Source: Anaspis maculata (taxonomy: Eukaryota; Arthropoda; Insecta; Coleoptera; Scraptiidae). From it: DNA of 64,000 nucleotides. The stretch is from positions 12,982,892-13,046,891 of the forward strand of contig OX421964.1 in NCBI GenBank assembly GCA_949128115.1. The letters run 5' to 3'. Of this stretch, positions 34,379-46,920 are shown piece by piece. The notes under the pieces are model-generated. The model ran no database searches, had not been told where the DNA came from, and worked only from the letters and a program-made list of their open reading frames with translations. A program made the position numbers and the translations under genes. The number at the start of each line of letters is the position of its first letter. Within the stretch, counting starts at the first letter, position 1.

Positions 34379-34760
34379 AAGCTCGCGACCATCCCGGCTC
34401 TTTCTAGAGAAATCTAGATTTCCGCGTTGCATGCATTCGAGAAGCATCGAGAGACTTCAGCGGTAGGTCACGCCACGTCGAGACTTATCTGGCGGAGGTG
34501 CCGTAGAAGGTACGCGTATATTCTCGACGCAGATACCAGAAAAATCCTCGTGTGACGTGTGCTGGAAACACCATTAGGAAGCATCCAGAACCTTCGATGC
34601 CACTATAAGAGAGGAACTCGACCTGGCATCGACAGAGTTGGAATCGAGCGATCGTGGCGTTAACATCTCAGCGACATTGTGAATTTCTAAGCAATTAATA
34701 ATTCTGTGCGTTATATAGTTGTATCGGTAGTAGCTAAGAATGTGCAGTTTGTTCACAAGT
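34379..34760 (+). repeat. Possible solo LTR or LTR fragment
   Basis: The sequence changes abruptly from satellite to TGTTACGAAGCTCGCGACC, a start typical of gypsy-type LTRs. It then shows CACTATAAGAGAGGAACTCG, which could be a TATA box and start region, near 34600. I cannot find a matching second LTR, a clear end or a target duplication, so this is tentative. Confidence 0.35.
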
Positions 34761-36122
34761 AGATCAGCGCGTTTAATTTCGAGATAGGCGAACCCGAATA
34801 CCGTAACAATATGCCTAATTTCAAGTTTCATGAACATGCATCGCCGTTCAAAGTGTCTATAGTGAAGCGCCTCACCAATGGTTCTAATTTCCCACGCTGA
34901 AGACACTGTAGACCGGAGACCGTTTCTTTACAATGAGAAATGTTTCGAACCACATCGGTACAGGATGAAGATAATACGAGGTTCCAATAAGAGAGGTCGT
35001 CAGAGTCAAAACTCATATCTGAAGAGGTCCAATTACCAACCAGCTGTAGAGCCAGGGTCTTCATATTCACCTTCAAGTTGTTGGCCCGCAGGTGTCTGTG
35101 GGCCGATGGATGTATGTATCACTTGGACAATCACCTAAATCAATTCCATTGTCAATGATGAACCAATTTACTGTTACGGGTTTTGTCAAGTTCACTGTGC
35201 GGATAATGTCAAAGAGAACTGACTTGGGAATGTTATACGCACCGGGAAACAGAGGAAGGGAAGTTACTCGTCGGTTATTTAAAGGCCTCAGCCAGATAAT
35301 AACCCAATTTGTTGATATTGAGAGACTTGTTGCAGTAGAGAAATTTATCTAACCTCAATTAGAAGTGTCATAGTGACAGATTTGGTCCTAAAATCAAAAT
35401 CCCCTACAGACGTTCGATGTAGCTGGTATAGTACGGTCGAACAAAAGTAATTTGAAAGTCAGTGTGTTCACGTCGGTGCCGAAAAGTGGGAAAGAGGGAA
35501 AATCTTCATTGAAGGGAAAAGTTGCGAATGTGCTCTGAGGATTGTATATTCGAGGGTTGAAATTGAGTTCAACGTTTTCGGCTACACCTAGACGCACGCG
35601 TCCGCAATACCCTTTCAAGCTTTAAGGGCAGTTCAAGGTATAAAATAGGTCCAGTTCTCCACAAAGGCACAGGCCATATCCAATCCCTTCCAAAATGGGC
35701 AAAAGATCACCAAGGCCTAAAAAGAGCCAGCAAAAAGAATAGTCCAGATATATGAGACGCAGCCTTTGTAAAGAGATTTATAATAAGAGGAGCCCCGCAC
35801 ATGCCGGCTTGCGAAGCTTAAATTGTAGGGAACAGTGTTCCTACCTGCACGCGAAGTCAAAAGAATCCTTCCTGCGTCTAGATGCCGGTCTAACCCTATC
35901 ACTAACCAAATGTTGAACCCTCGGTTGAACCTACTCCAAACTCTGAAGTATGCAGTCGTCTGAGGACTGGAGGAAAAGGGGAGCCTTAGGAGGGGACGGA
36001 GCACTGTGAGCTTGGGAAAAAGGGGTATTGGACATGAGCCCATGTAGATCTTGACAAAAGCGTCATATATCCTTCAAAATGTAATAACTGAATTATAATA
36101 AATAATAAACTGAATAAAAAGG
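34761..36122. other. No gene recognised
   Basis: Several frames of 70-110 codons occur on both strands (for example 34878-35138 and 35717-36043 on opposite strands), but none resembles a known protein or has supporting features. The first part could be internal sequence of the LTR-like element at 34379. Confidence 0.35.
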
Positions 36123-36124
36123 TA

Positions 36125-37897
36125 CACTGATAGAAAGGATTTGTAAAATTCATGAATTATCATGGGTAATTTTGCTGCCCATGATAATTCATGAAAATTA
36201 CAATTTGAGGTAAAATTTTCAGAAGAGATGTGAATTTACAAAGCGAATGTGGCTGCAATCTTGCTGTATAATAACATCATTATTGTGAATGTCCACTGGA
36301 AGTTTACGAACTTCATGTATATTTGGTATGTATTATTGCCTGACTTATGTAAATTTACATCGCGATTTTTAAGACTTAACGTAAATTTTCATTGTAATTT
36401 CTTGTTTTTGTGTGTATAATTACATTGCCATTTCAAATGTTTATACCAGGGTGATCCCGAAAGTGCGCATCAGAAGTCTAGTATACACGTAGTAGAGAGG
36501 CCATCCAGGGAGTCTTGAAAAAATGTTGAGAAACATTCTTCTTGTATTTCATAACTGGAAGAATCTTTAACAAACATATTTTCCATGTTTTTTTTTTGCT
36601 CACTCCTCAATGACCTCTCGACATCGCTCTGGACTTAGAGAGAGACATTCCAGGTTCTCCCTGTGAGAGATAGGATGTAAAGTTTGAATAATTTTTTTTA
36701 AACATGATTTTTGAATAATACAAAGGTTACCAAATATGGGTAAGTAAGTACTGTTTTATTGTACTGTGATAATTATTGTGAATTATCACATCAACATTGT
36801 AAATGATGTACAATACTATATTTTGCTTAGAATAAGAAGAAACTTCTAGAATTCTGTAACAAAAAAAAAACAACAATTAATCGAGCATTATGTTCATAAC
36901 AATGTAACGAACTTACATCATCGTATGACGATTCTGCAACAAAGAGGAAACTATAATCATTCGATGCATTATTGTTGACAATATAATGGACTTACCTCCA
37001 CACCAGAATTGTAGATCATAATTATTATCACAAAGAAAAATAGCACAAAAACTCAAAAACATTTTTGTTTTGATTCTGTAACAAACGATAGAAATTACTA
37101 GATGCATAACATTTTACAACGTGAAAGACTTACCTCACCTCCATATCGAAATGGTTGAAATAAAGCTGTAACATTATAACAATGAACAAATATGATCTAA
37201 AACACTGGAAAAAGGTTGAGAAAAACTTACCGTTCTGTCTGATCCAGCTCTTTTATTAAAGGTATGATCTCTCTTTGTGGCTTTCTGAATTTTGTCCCTT
37301 GGTCCGGAATCCGGATCGATGAATCTCCAAGAAGTACCGTTGGAGCATTTCCAGGAGAAGTGAAATCTTTTTGGGATACACCAAATCCACAATATAGTAG
37401 AAGGTTCTATAGTGGAACATACCTGTCTATAATTGTTGCTCAACTTGGCCGAAATAAAGCTGATTTATTGGAAGCAACCACCACTGATATTGAGCTCCAG
37501 CGAGCGCCAAGGGAGACTAAGAAATTGCGTCATGCACCCACCATACATGTCGGGACAAGCGTACCTGATAATTGTCACGTGATAAAAGGTATTCTTTCAA
37601 TTGGTAACTATTTACCAACTCTCTGTGACTTCACATAATTTTTGTGATTTCACGGGGTGCTGTTGCAATTTCACTCGCGATCCAAAATTTGCAATGTGAA
37701 AATCACAATGTAATGTCAATAGGAAACTCTAAAAATACAATACATGTTGTAAGATCACAGTAAATTTGTGATTGAGCATTTTCGTCGTGAGTTTCACACA
37801 AAATCACTGGTAAAATATTTTTCACACATTTTTCTGAGTAATATTGTCGCATTTTCATTGTGATTTATGTGTGAATTTACAAATTTTTCTATTAGTG
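36125..37897. mobile_element. TA-flanked non-autonomous element
   Basis: The left end CACTGATAGAAAGGATTTGT is mirrored by ACAAATTTTTCTATTAGTG ending at 37897, with TA at 36123-36124 and 37898-37899. The interior is AT-rich and contains a CAGGGTGATCCCGAAAGTGC start near 36449, possibly a decayed nested MITE. A 124-codon open frame at 37264-37638 matches nothing I recognise and has no homologue in the window. The terminus resembles that of the 6915-16108 element. Confidence 0.65.
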
Positions 37898-37899
37898 TA

Positions 37900-39190
37900 T
37901 GTGTTGTGAACTTTAGATTTGAACTGTATCTATTTCCGAATCAATCCGATATAAGAAGCCAACAAACTCAATTCTTCTATTCGAACAAGAGATCGATTAC
38001 TGCATTATAAGACGGAGAGAAACCATCATCCCAGGATTGGTCCAACTACGCTGGGGTTGGTCCTTTTCGATGATTCCACTACAGCTGGAGGTCGCCCTGA
38101 TCCTGGATGATCATCGGCCAAAGCAGTCCCAAGAGCGGGTAAAACAATTTAATTCAAATAAGTTGAATTAAATTGAAGTATGTTGGATTGCCTATCCAGC
38201 CAGGCGATGAAGCTAACGAAGAAGGGGGGTTTCAATACTGTTAATTATATTGAAGGATCAGAAAATTTATGAGCATCCGAAAATTTCTCAGGCCAGCAGG
38301 TCCCACCGGGTCACAATGTGGTGCCTGGATGTTCAATGGTAGGTCCATTTAAGCGCACGGTTGGCCCAAACTCTGTCTCCAATTCCCGACGCAGGTGTAG
38401 ATGTCCGATACATTCACGCCCTGCGATGGTACATTTTCGACTTCGTCCGTCTCCCTGACTGCGCCGTCGGTTTTTCTCTACACATTGCCGTACTGCCGGT
38501 TGTAGAATTGCACGAAAAACGCAAAATTGCTTCTTGATTCTCTTGAAAGACTGAGCAAATTGATATAAAGCATACCTACACCCCTGTTGTCTTTCGTGAA
38601 GGGTAAAGTAGTGTTAAACCGAAACCACATACTGAAATTGTGATATTCTACTGAAATTTTGTCTTGCAGCCTGTGAACAAGCACCTGTTTTTGTTGAGCA
38701 GTCTAGATAAATGGCTCTGCTTATATTCTTTGTAATAACACGTGCGATATGTGATTGCAGTGCACTTGTACAAATTTCAATCCCATCTGCATGTTAGTGT
38801 TACAAATGTTAGATACGTTATGTTGTACGCTACGCGGCAGATAGTACCCGATTTATGCAAGTGGGACGCGCCGCAGAGCCGACAGAGGGCGATATCGTAA
38901 CGAGATGCAACGCACGCGTGTTTCACACGGGAGGGAGGCCTTTTCTTCAGATCTTTGCCGCGGTCACGTTCGGCACGAGATTAAACTCTCGCATGGAGCG
39001 CCCGCTCAAGCCGGGAGTCTGCTGATGGCTGCAAGCGGCCAAAGATACGTACTACTTGGGTGCTCCTTACAGGGAAAAAATGGCCGGTGGAAATTTGCAA
39101 GCAGCATCGCCAAGCAGCATTTGATATAAGGCTGTTGCGCCATTGTGGCAGGATGCGGAGAAGAGGAAACCAAGCCCCTTAAGTAAGTAT
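37900..39190. other. No gene recognised
   Basis: Mixed-composition sequence. Short open frames at 38478-38684 (minus) and 38905-39224 (both strands) have no recognisable motif. The part around 38820-39110 is more GC-rich than its surroundings. It may be low-copy DNA. Confidence 0.35.
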
Positions 39191-39793
39191 CCCATATAGC
39201 ACAGGATATCTTATGGACGTCCATTTCAAGTACATATCAAGTCCTCATGTCCATGGACTTGATTTGGACATCCATAAGACATCCATTCAGGGAACATTCT
39301 ATGGATGTACAGAAACGACGACCCATGGACGTCTTTCATGGACCACTTTATGGACATTCTTTATTTTCAACATCTAAACATACTGAGTCCATTGCCATGA
39401 AAAAAAAGTGTAAAAATATGTGACAAGGTACCTACAGCTATTATTTTTCAGCAACAAAAACAAGTTGAGAGTTGACTCACAATTCAAAAATTAGGCCACC
39501 GGGCCTAATATCATATTATTATCATTATTATTGCGGTAATTTGGAAGAAAAGCCATTTTTCTCAATTAACATAATTTACGTCGTACATCAACAGTACCTT
39601 TTACTCCTTTTAGTAACTTTGATTCTTGTCGGTTGGCAGAGCTGCGAATACTTGTCATCCCTGAGTGTCACTCAGTGTCACTACTATCAGTACTGTCACT
39701 GTGATAGCGTCGCGTCGTTTTCCTCAAACCCGCATTTCTTTGTGCAAAGTTTTCTCCGTGCTTTCCAGTGATTTTTTGACCAAGAAGACTTTA

Positions 39794-39983
39794 AAAATAA
39801 ATTGTTTTTTTCTCCTTATAGACGCACATTGGCCATAGGAGTTTTGCCTTTATTTACTCAGTACAATAATCGTGAAAAATTGCAAATTAGACAACACAGA
39901 CATCCAGACTTCTTCCGGGAATCGAACCCGGGGCTCTCGTGGCCGCAGGCAGCCACACAACCACCTGCGCCACGGGGCCGTCT
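39794..39983 (-). mobile_element. tRNA-derived SINE with 15-bp TSD
   Basis: The minus strand begins AGACGGCCCCGTGGCGCAGG, holds a box A-like TGGCGCAGGTGG and a box B-like GGTTCGATTCC, and ends in an AT-rich tail. ACCAAGAAGACTTTA is duplicated exactly at 39779-39793 and 39984-39998. The sister element D keeps the site empty, with one copy of the 15-mer near 41945-41959. The head is an RNA polymerase III promoter; the full cloverleaf is not a functional tRNA. Confidence 0.88.
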
Positions 39984-40020
39984 ACCAAGAAGACTTTATA
40001 GTGTTTATTGAAAATTGACA

Positions 40021-40360
40021 ATGCCGTCCTGTTCTGTGCCCAGTTGCAAACATTTCGACAAACGGAGAAACCCGACATAACCTACTATGTACGATTCGGA
40101 TGTTTTTATTCCATTTTTTATTTATTACAAAAGAATCGTTTCAGGTTTCCGAAACGACTTAAAGCCATCCCTAGGCCAGGGATCAACAAACATTCATTAT
40201 TCAGCAGAGCATGTTCGTTCAGATCATTTCTTGGATGATGACTACGAGCGAATTGGATTGCTTAAGAAACTGAAACCAAATGTAATTCCTTCACTTAATT
40301 TGCCTACCCCGAGGCCGAGACCTATTCCAGTAGCTTTAGACAATCAAGCTATCCCAGAAG
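40021..40360 (+). pseudogene. THAP zinc-finger relic in copy C
   Basis: ATG at 40021 starts MPSCSVPSCKHFDKRRNPT and then hits TAA. Further on, after an intron-like AT-rich stretch ending TTTCAG at about 40145, come FPKRLK and, in another frame, EHVRSDHF followed by LKKLKPNVIPSLNLP. The order C-x4-C, F-P, C-x2-H region and the AVPTIF-like tail matches a THAP domain. The third metal ligand is not cysteine (Y-S-A-E-H), there are frame changes, and no transposase follows, so it is a relic. Confidence 0.5.
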
Positions 40361-40763
40361 CTCCAACAACAACAACAAGCCAAGTTATGTTGAAAGCATC
40401 AACAACCAAGCTATGCCAGAATCGTCAGCAAGTCAAGCTGTGCCGAAGGCAACAACAACCCAAGCTATGCTGGTTTGCTATATTGTTATTTGAAACTTTA
40501 ATTTTTTTGAGAATAAATATTTTCAATGATTGAAACGCTTTTTTTTGAGAAACGTCTTTTGAATGTCCAAATTTATCACAAATGGTCATCTTATGGACAT
40601 CCCATGAAGGACGTTTTAGGAACGTACAACTTAGTGCCAAATGGACGTCCATAAGCTGTCCATAAGACATCCACTGGACCTTTTATGGACGTCCAATGGA
40701 TCTCCGTATGTCCATTTCAGGATAGCCTATGGACGTCCATTGGATGTACTTGTGCTATATGGG

Positions 40764-41190
40764 TAGTATATCGAAGCGAGCGATTTAATCGAGAGAGAGA
40801 GAAAAGTGGAAGGTAATGTATGGGCCGGGGTTTATAATCGGTTGCGCAGACTGCATCGGCACTGGGTAGGTATACCAACTACTGGCTATCATCAGAAGGA
40901 ATCGTGGGTAATATCATAATTTGCGTATGCAATTCGAGAGGATCAACGCGCCGCAGCACGATCGTAACATGAGGCTAAACCAGGTGTGTAGAGGAGTGTG
41001 TAGCTAGTTTAGATAAGCCACATTTCTTCACATTCCAAGGAAGATTCAGAGCTATGTTATCACTTATCAGGTCGCCCATCGCCTTGATATTCTAGAGGAG
41101 ACAGAACCGCGTGAGAAAATTGGTAGTTTGCGTTTTGCAAGCCGCTATAGTGTAAGGATTACTGGTAAAGAGTCGATGGCGAAATAACAA
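40764..41190. other. Spacer between inverted element copies
   Basis: About 430 bp lie between copies C and D, with a GAGAGAGAGAGA run at about 40790. I recognise nothing coding. Confidence 0.5.
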
Positions 41191-42532
41191 CCCATATAGC
41201 ACAAGTACATCCATTGGACGTCCATAGGCTATCCTGAAATGGACATACGGAGATCCATTGGACGTCCATAAAAGGTCCACTGGATGTCTTATGGACAGCT
41301 TATGGACGTCCATTTGGCACTAAGTTGTACGTCCCTAAAACGTCCTTTATGGGATGTCCATAAGATGACCATTTGTGATAAATTTGGACATTCAAAAGAC
41401 GTTTCTCAAAAAAAAAAAGCGTTTCAATCATTGAAAAAATTTATTCTTAAAAAAAAATCCAAGTTTCAGATAACAATAAAGCAAACCAGCATAGCTTGGG
41501 TTGTTGTTGCCTTCGGCACAGCTTGACTTGCTGACGACTCTGGCATAGCTTGGTTGTTGATGCTTTCAACATAACTTGGCTTGTTGTTGTTGTTGGAGCT
41601 TCTGGGATAGGTCTCGGCCTCGGGGTAGGCAAATTAGGTGAAGGTATTACATTTGGTTTCAGTTTCTTAAGCAATCCAATTCGCTCGTAGTCATCATCCA
41701 AGAAATGATCTGAACGAACATGCGCTGCTGAATAATGAATGTTTGTTTATCCCTGGCCTAGAAATGGCTACTCCACTTTAAGTCGTTTCGGAAACCTGAA
41801 ACGATTCTTTTGTAATAAATAAAAAATGGAATAAAAACATCGGAATCGTACATAATAGGTTATGTCGGATATTTCCGTTTGTCGAAACGTTGGCAACTGG
41901 GCACAGAACAGGACGGCATTGTCAATTTTCAATAAACACTATAAAGTCTTCTTGGTCAAAAAATCACTGGAAAGCACGGAGAAAACTTTGCATAAAGAAA
42001 TGCGGATTTGAGGAAAATGACGCGACGATATCACAGTGACAGTACTGATAGTAGTGACACTGAGTGACACTCAGGGATGACAAGTATTCGCAGCTCTGCC
42101 AACCGACAAGAATTAAAGTTACTAAAAGGAGTAAAAGGTACTGTTGATGTACGTAAATTATGTTAATTAAGAAAAATGGCTTTTCTTTCAAATTACCGCA
42201 ATAATAATGATAATAATATGATATTAGGCCTGGTGGCCTAATTTTTGAATTGTGAGTCAACTTTCAATTTGTTTTTGTTGCTGAAAAATAATAGCTGTAC
42301 CTTGTCACATATTTTTACACTTTTTAATGGCAATGGACTCTATGTTTAGATGTTGAAAATAAAGAATGTCCATAAAGTGGTCCATAAAAGACGTCCATGG
42401 GTCGTCGTTTCTGTGGATCCATGGAATGTTCCCTAAATGGATGTCTTATGGATGTCCAAATCAAGTCCATGGACATGAGGACTTGATATGTACTTGAAAT
42501 GGACGTCCATAAGATATCCTGTGCTATATGGG
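41191..42532 (-). mobile_element. THAP-relic element, copy D (inverted)
   Basis: This copy has the same termini and the same TGGACGTCCA-rich subterminal regions as copy C, in the opposite direction. It is 231 bp shorter, of which 205 bp is the SINE and its duplication in C. The two copies are otherwise highly similar over their whole length, so they face each other as a 3.3-kb inverted repeat with a 430-bp spacer. Confidence 0.75.
41610..41919 (-). pseudogene. THAP zinc-finger relic in copy D
   Basis: The minus-strand ATG at 41919 starts MPSCSVPSCQRFDKRKYPT and meets TAA at the same place as copy C. The LKKLKPNVIPSPNLP tail is present. The shared stop shows the frame was already broken in their common ancestor, or that a splice event not visible here avoided it. 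Confidence 0.5.
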
Positions 42533-42586
42533 AAAGTAACAGGGCGGAAATCAAGAAAGTGTGAAGATGGCTCAAAAACGAACACA

Positions 42587-42617
<31 letters not shown>

Positions 42618-42679
42618 GATGTGGTCGTTTGGCCTCGTAGGAACCTTTCTGCACTGCGACATGTGAGGTCTTTTGTGCG

Positions 42680-43808
42680 TTACCATACTTCTACTTCTTT
42701 CACAAAGGTGATGATTTCTCTGGGAGACTTGTCCCTGATGTCTGCGGGTGTTAATTCCGCGCTTCCCATCAGTGCAAGCCTTTGCTGTGCCAATACTTTG
42801 CATTGGCAGAGTATGTGCTCGGTAGTTTCATCTGCCGATTCACATAGCCTGCACATGGTTAAGTGTTCCTTACCCATATTGTGCAGGTGGTATTTCACCT
42901 CGCAATGTCCGGTGAGTAGACCTGTGAGCAGTCTCAATTCGCTCTTTGAGAGCGAGAGGATGAGTTGCGTTTTCATCTTTGAGAGCGCAATAAGCCTTTT
43001 GGCTTGTCTTTGGCCTGGAGTGTGATTCCAGTGGGCAATTTTCTGCCTATTTTCCCATTTATCGACTTCTCCCTTTATTAGGGATATGATATCGGCATCC
43101 CACCTGAGGGCCCCGGTCCGATAAATGTTGTTTGAGCCCCTTTTTTCGCGAGAGCGTCCGCTTCTTCGTTTCCCTTTATACCCTGGAGAGCAGGTACCCA
43201 CACCAAAGTGAGTTTGTTGCTCTTTGCCAGTTGTATAAGTGACTGTTTACAGTTCCAGGTGGTTTTTGACTTACAGTCGTAGGCTTCCAGATGCCTTAGA
43301 GCCACCTGGCTATCTGTGGCAATGCAGATTCTTGCTCCTTCGTACCGCCTAGATAGGCAGACTTGGGCACATCTTTCTATCGCCAGAATTTAAATTTGAA
43401 GAATAGAAAGAGACCGACCTAAAGGCAATAATTCCCTGTATTTTGGGCCATATATGCCTATTCCGGCTCCTTCTTCTCTTATGGACCCGTCGGTGTACCA
43501 GACTAGGTGATTTTTCTGCAGTTGAGCCAATGCTCGGAAGCTTTCCTGGCGGTCTCTTATGACCACTTCATAGTTGGCATAAAAGCTGTACTCAACCGGC
43601 ATAGAGTCTGTTGGACTCAAGAGAAATTCCTCCCTCATTGCATCCAGCACTTTCATGTGCCCTCGTTTTAGGCCTCTGGGTCCTATTCTGAGGGCGCTCA
43701 TTAAACCTTCTTTTTCTACCTGCTTGTGCAGTGGAAGTAGGTCTAGTAAAACTTCCATTGCTGCTGTAGGAGTGGTGAACATCGCTCCAGTAATACCTAG
43801 ACAGGCAA
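42680..43808 (-). pseudogene. LINE ORF2 3' part: RNase H and Cys-His tail
   Basis: WYTDGSIREEGAGIGIYG (first RNase H aspartate), then ATDSQVALRHLEAYD in a shifted frame, then a V-P-A-L-Q-G-I-K-G-N-E-E-A-D block. In the usual VPGHxGxxGNExAD block the histidine is absent here. The tail has LLTGHCEVKYHLHNMG and CRLCESADETTEHILCQC, the C-x2-C...H...C motif common at LINE ORF2 ends. At least two frame breaks (around 43390 and 43100-43200) interrupt it. Confidence 0.85.
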
Positions 43809-44585
43809 AGTAGTGAGTAGTGAGGGCCCCCGAATCAACTCTCATTACTTAAGGATCTAATTACAGAAGAGGTAATTACGACGACGGTAATTAGACCGGT
43901 CCTACCGCTCTACAGTACACTCTTTAGGGTACGACGACGTGTGCTATAGAGACGTGATATGGGTGAGGATCCTGAAACCGAGCTCATTAATTATTGAGGT
44001 AATTACGGGAGAGGTAATAACGCCGCGAGAGTATGTGCACACCAGTTTTACCGGTGCGAGCTTGAACCCGCGGTTTACCTGGACCATCGCTTTCCTCCTC
44101 CTCCTCTTCATGCCTACCGCTGCAGGTGCAAGCAGAGGCAGTGGTAGGTGAGCGTGCCAACACGCTTTCTCAGTCGAACCTTCGTCGTTTCCATTTGTTC
44201 TGCGGTTGAAGGAGCGAGATGGAGCGTACGGGTCGCGTTCCCTCCTCGTGTACATAGCTCCACCGATGCAAGCCTCTAGAGACAGTGGCAGGTGCCTGTG
44301 CCAACGTGTCTTCTCAGTCGAACCTCCTCCGACACCGTTTGCGCTATGTTGGTAAGAGCGAGATGAAGCGCTGCCATCCTCTTAACACAGCTCGACCAAG
44401 CGCACAGCGGGAGGTCTTCTCCTCTCGCGCTCGGTTTTACCTGCTCCGCATGGCACAAAACCGCCGGAACGTGTTTTATGGCTGCTTCCAATCGAGCATG
44501 TGAAGGACTCGCAAAGGTAGGTCCTTCGCAACGCAGGTCCTGATGCTCGGAGGTCCTTGCACATATTGGGGGCATGAGCGCTGCA

Positions 44586-44621
<36 letters not shown>

Positions 44622-45553
44622 ATTTCGCTCCCACATCTCTGTCTATCATCCTATGCAGTGGTGGCCCAGCCAAACGCAGAGGTTTGAGAGAGAACCGTGT
44701 GCTGTGCTCTTACTTACCTACAGAGAGGCGCACGACGTTTTAAAAAAATTAGATGAGGTACCTAATTTTTCTGAGATGAGGTACCTAATTTTTCTATTTG
44801 CTCGCTACGTCGGAATACATTAACCATAACAAGTCGCCATGCTCTGGACAGATGAGCCGATACAAAACTAACGGTTGTACTAAACATCATGATGTTTTTG
44901 ATGGTAGGGGGGGTAATAGATACCTCGGTACATCATCTAGACGTGTTTTAACCCGTGATTTCGAGATAGCTAAATTAGTTTCGCATGACTAGGTACGGCC
45001 ATTTCTACCTTCTTCACAATTCAAAAATTCAAATATTCAAATCCAGTATTGGTATGATATCCCCTGCCAGAGGGTGGAGGGTAGGGAGCGGCGGGTGGCA
45101 ACCGGGATTGTTCGATAAGGTGAACGAAACTGCTGGTTAGATAGATATTGCTCGTTTATGGTTTTGTAAATTGCCGAATTAAGGGCTTTTTCTCGCGAGA
45201 AGACCTAAGCGCCGCATGTGACAAAGCGCGCTATATCGGCTCCATCCCTGTCTATCATCCCACATCGACATGGATATATTTGAGGCCTGTTAGATGCATA
45301 AGGTGATGTTTCCGACCGAGGGTCTGCAGGTATAAAGTGCTATTATCATACAAAACCGGTAGGTACCTGTTCTTTAAAAAATTCATGCTCTCAAAGCTCG
45401 GGGTATATTATAGAATTATGTGCCATCATAGTTTCGAGGAAAATGGTGATATGATGGTGGTGTATGGAGATAATTCTACGAGCACTTTGGAAAAACCATA
45501 TAGCAACACAACGAGACGGCTTCTATACCACTTTCTAAAGCATGGGGAAGCAG
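43809..45553 (+). repeat. Left TIR of Polinton derivative 2
   Basis: This arm is the reverse complement of 52646-54396. Paired coordinates sum to 98205 until the GA run (44589-44619, 31 bases; 39 in the other arm), and to 98199 further in. The outer 200 bp repeat GGTAATTAC-type motifs. From about 45361 the sequence is shared with the inner TIR of Polinton derivative 1. Confidence 0.92.
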
Positions 45554-46920
45554 AACAGTAAGTTGACGGTATGGACGACCAATGCATCAGGGTGCTACAT
45601 TCAAATGAAGGGTGGGAAGGAATACGCAAAAACAGGTAATGCAGAGGTTGAGAAACTAGCTGATTGAACCTGCGACATGACTGATGGTGTAAAACTGCGA
45701 TACGTAAATAGCGGACGTTGTTGCATTGTAAACGCTTAGCGAATGAAAACCAATCCACCTTGGCTCGGGCAAAACACCACACTCTTGCGAGTCAAATACG
45801 CTATACAATGAAGCGTGCGAGCCACTTGGGTGAAAACTACGAGTGCACTCGCTTTTTTTATAAACCCAGCTGTGAATGAGCATTATGAACACCGTTTACC
45901 TGGAATCGCCTCCTTTCTGAAAGAATGGCTAGTCGCATCAGCTATTTTTTTCCTATGGCAAAGAACTGAGTGAACCGAGAAATATTTATTTGATAGATAA
46001 AAACCTTATTTAAAATCTCCCGTCTTGTTTATCATGGTGTTACGGGTTTAAAAAAAAAAAAAGGGTCGTACCGGTGCGAGATTTTTGTTAAAATAAAACC
46101 CGAATCCACCTTCAAACATAACTCCCCATATATAGTGCTATGTAGTGAGAAGGGCTACCTATCCCACCGCATGCGTGTACATACTGGATGTCATAAGTTC
46201 GCTAATGATCTGGGTGTAGGTACCCACGTGATAACCTGCCTGCCTGTTTTCATCTTGAACAAATAAATGATTCTATCTATCTATCCATCCATCTATAATA
46301 TGTCTCAATAGATCAGTCGGCTGAACCATGACTAATTGAGCCTGCAACATGGCTGCTGGTGTAAAATTGCGATACGTATATAGTAAGCGCTGATGTATTG
46401 TAAATGCCTAGCGAATAAAAACCAATTTACCCCGGGTCGAACAAAACAGCGGAATTTCGAGCGATGACATCACAATGAGGACCGTAGAAGAATCTCGGAG
46501 CTCGCGAAGAAATCCCAGCCATGCCACCTGTTTTGATGCAGGTACCTACATAGTCCTGGCCATATGCAGGTATTATAGGAGAAGCTTCGGGCGCCCGCTC
46601 TTTCAGACCTATTAATGGAGTTAATTATATAGTAAATATTTATGTAGAAACTTAATTGAAAGCTACTTCTTTCTTTTGCATGCCATAGTGCCATGAGTTG
46701 GAAAATATCAGCACTGAATAATTTTTTTCAACCCAGGATGCTTGCGTGAAAATAGTAGAGTATAGAGTGATAAGTATTTGCCTAAATACCCAAGTTCGCT
46801 TCAAAATAACCACATACGGAAAGAAAAGAATATGATATACGTATGAAAGCATTGATTTAAGAGAAAATCATGTATAATAAGCTGGATTATTCTCGCTACG
46901 ATAATTTTAAATAATACGAT
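45554..46920. other. Mosaic interior of Polinton 2, left side
   Basis: The TIR match is broken at 45554 and resumes for about 88 bp at 45818-45905, so 264 bp were gained in this arm or lost in the other. Part of that insert (45655-45785) recurs in diverged form at 46330-46450. ATCTATCCATCTATAATATG near 46285 is an inverted relic of the sequence flanking the minisatellites, and 46640-46760 resembles 20700-20780 of Polinton derivative 1. No gene is seen. Confidence 0.55.

Larger units (their letters stand above)
39191..40763 (+). mobile_element. THAP-relic element, copy C
   Basis: The ends are CCCATATAGCACA and its inverse TGTGCTATATGGG. Both subterminal regions are packed with the palindrome TGGACGTCCA or close variants. 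The interior has a decayed THAP-type frame and a SINE insertion. An inverted relative, copy D, lies at 41191-42532. I see no clean target duplication. THAP domains occur in P-element, Phantom and Kolobok-like transposases, so the parent could be one of these. No catalytic domain is left. Confidence 0.72.

Noticed and set aside
39905..39980. Possible tRNA gene on the minus strand
   Set aside because: It has box A and box B but no proper cloverleaf end, and it sits inside a 190-bp insertion with 15-bp target duplications, so it is the head of a SINE.
43939..44255. 70-103 codon frames in the TIR of Polinton derivative 2
   Set aside because: Both strands are open over the same bases, no family is recognised, and the duplicate at 53950-54266 exists only through the TIR.
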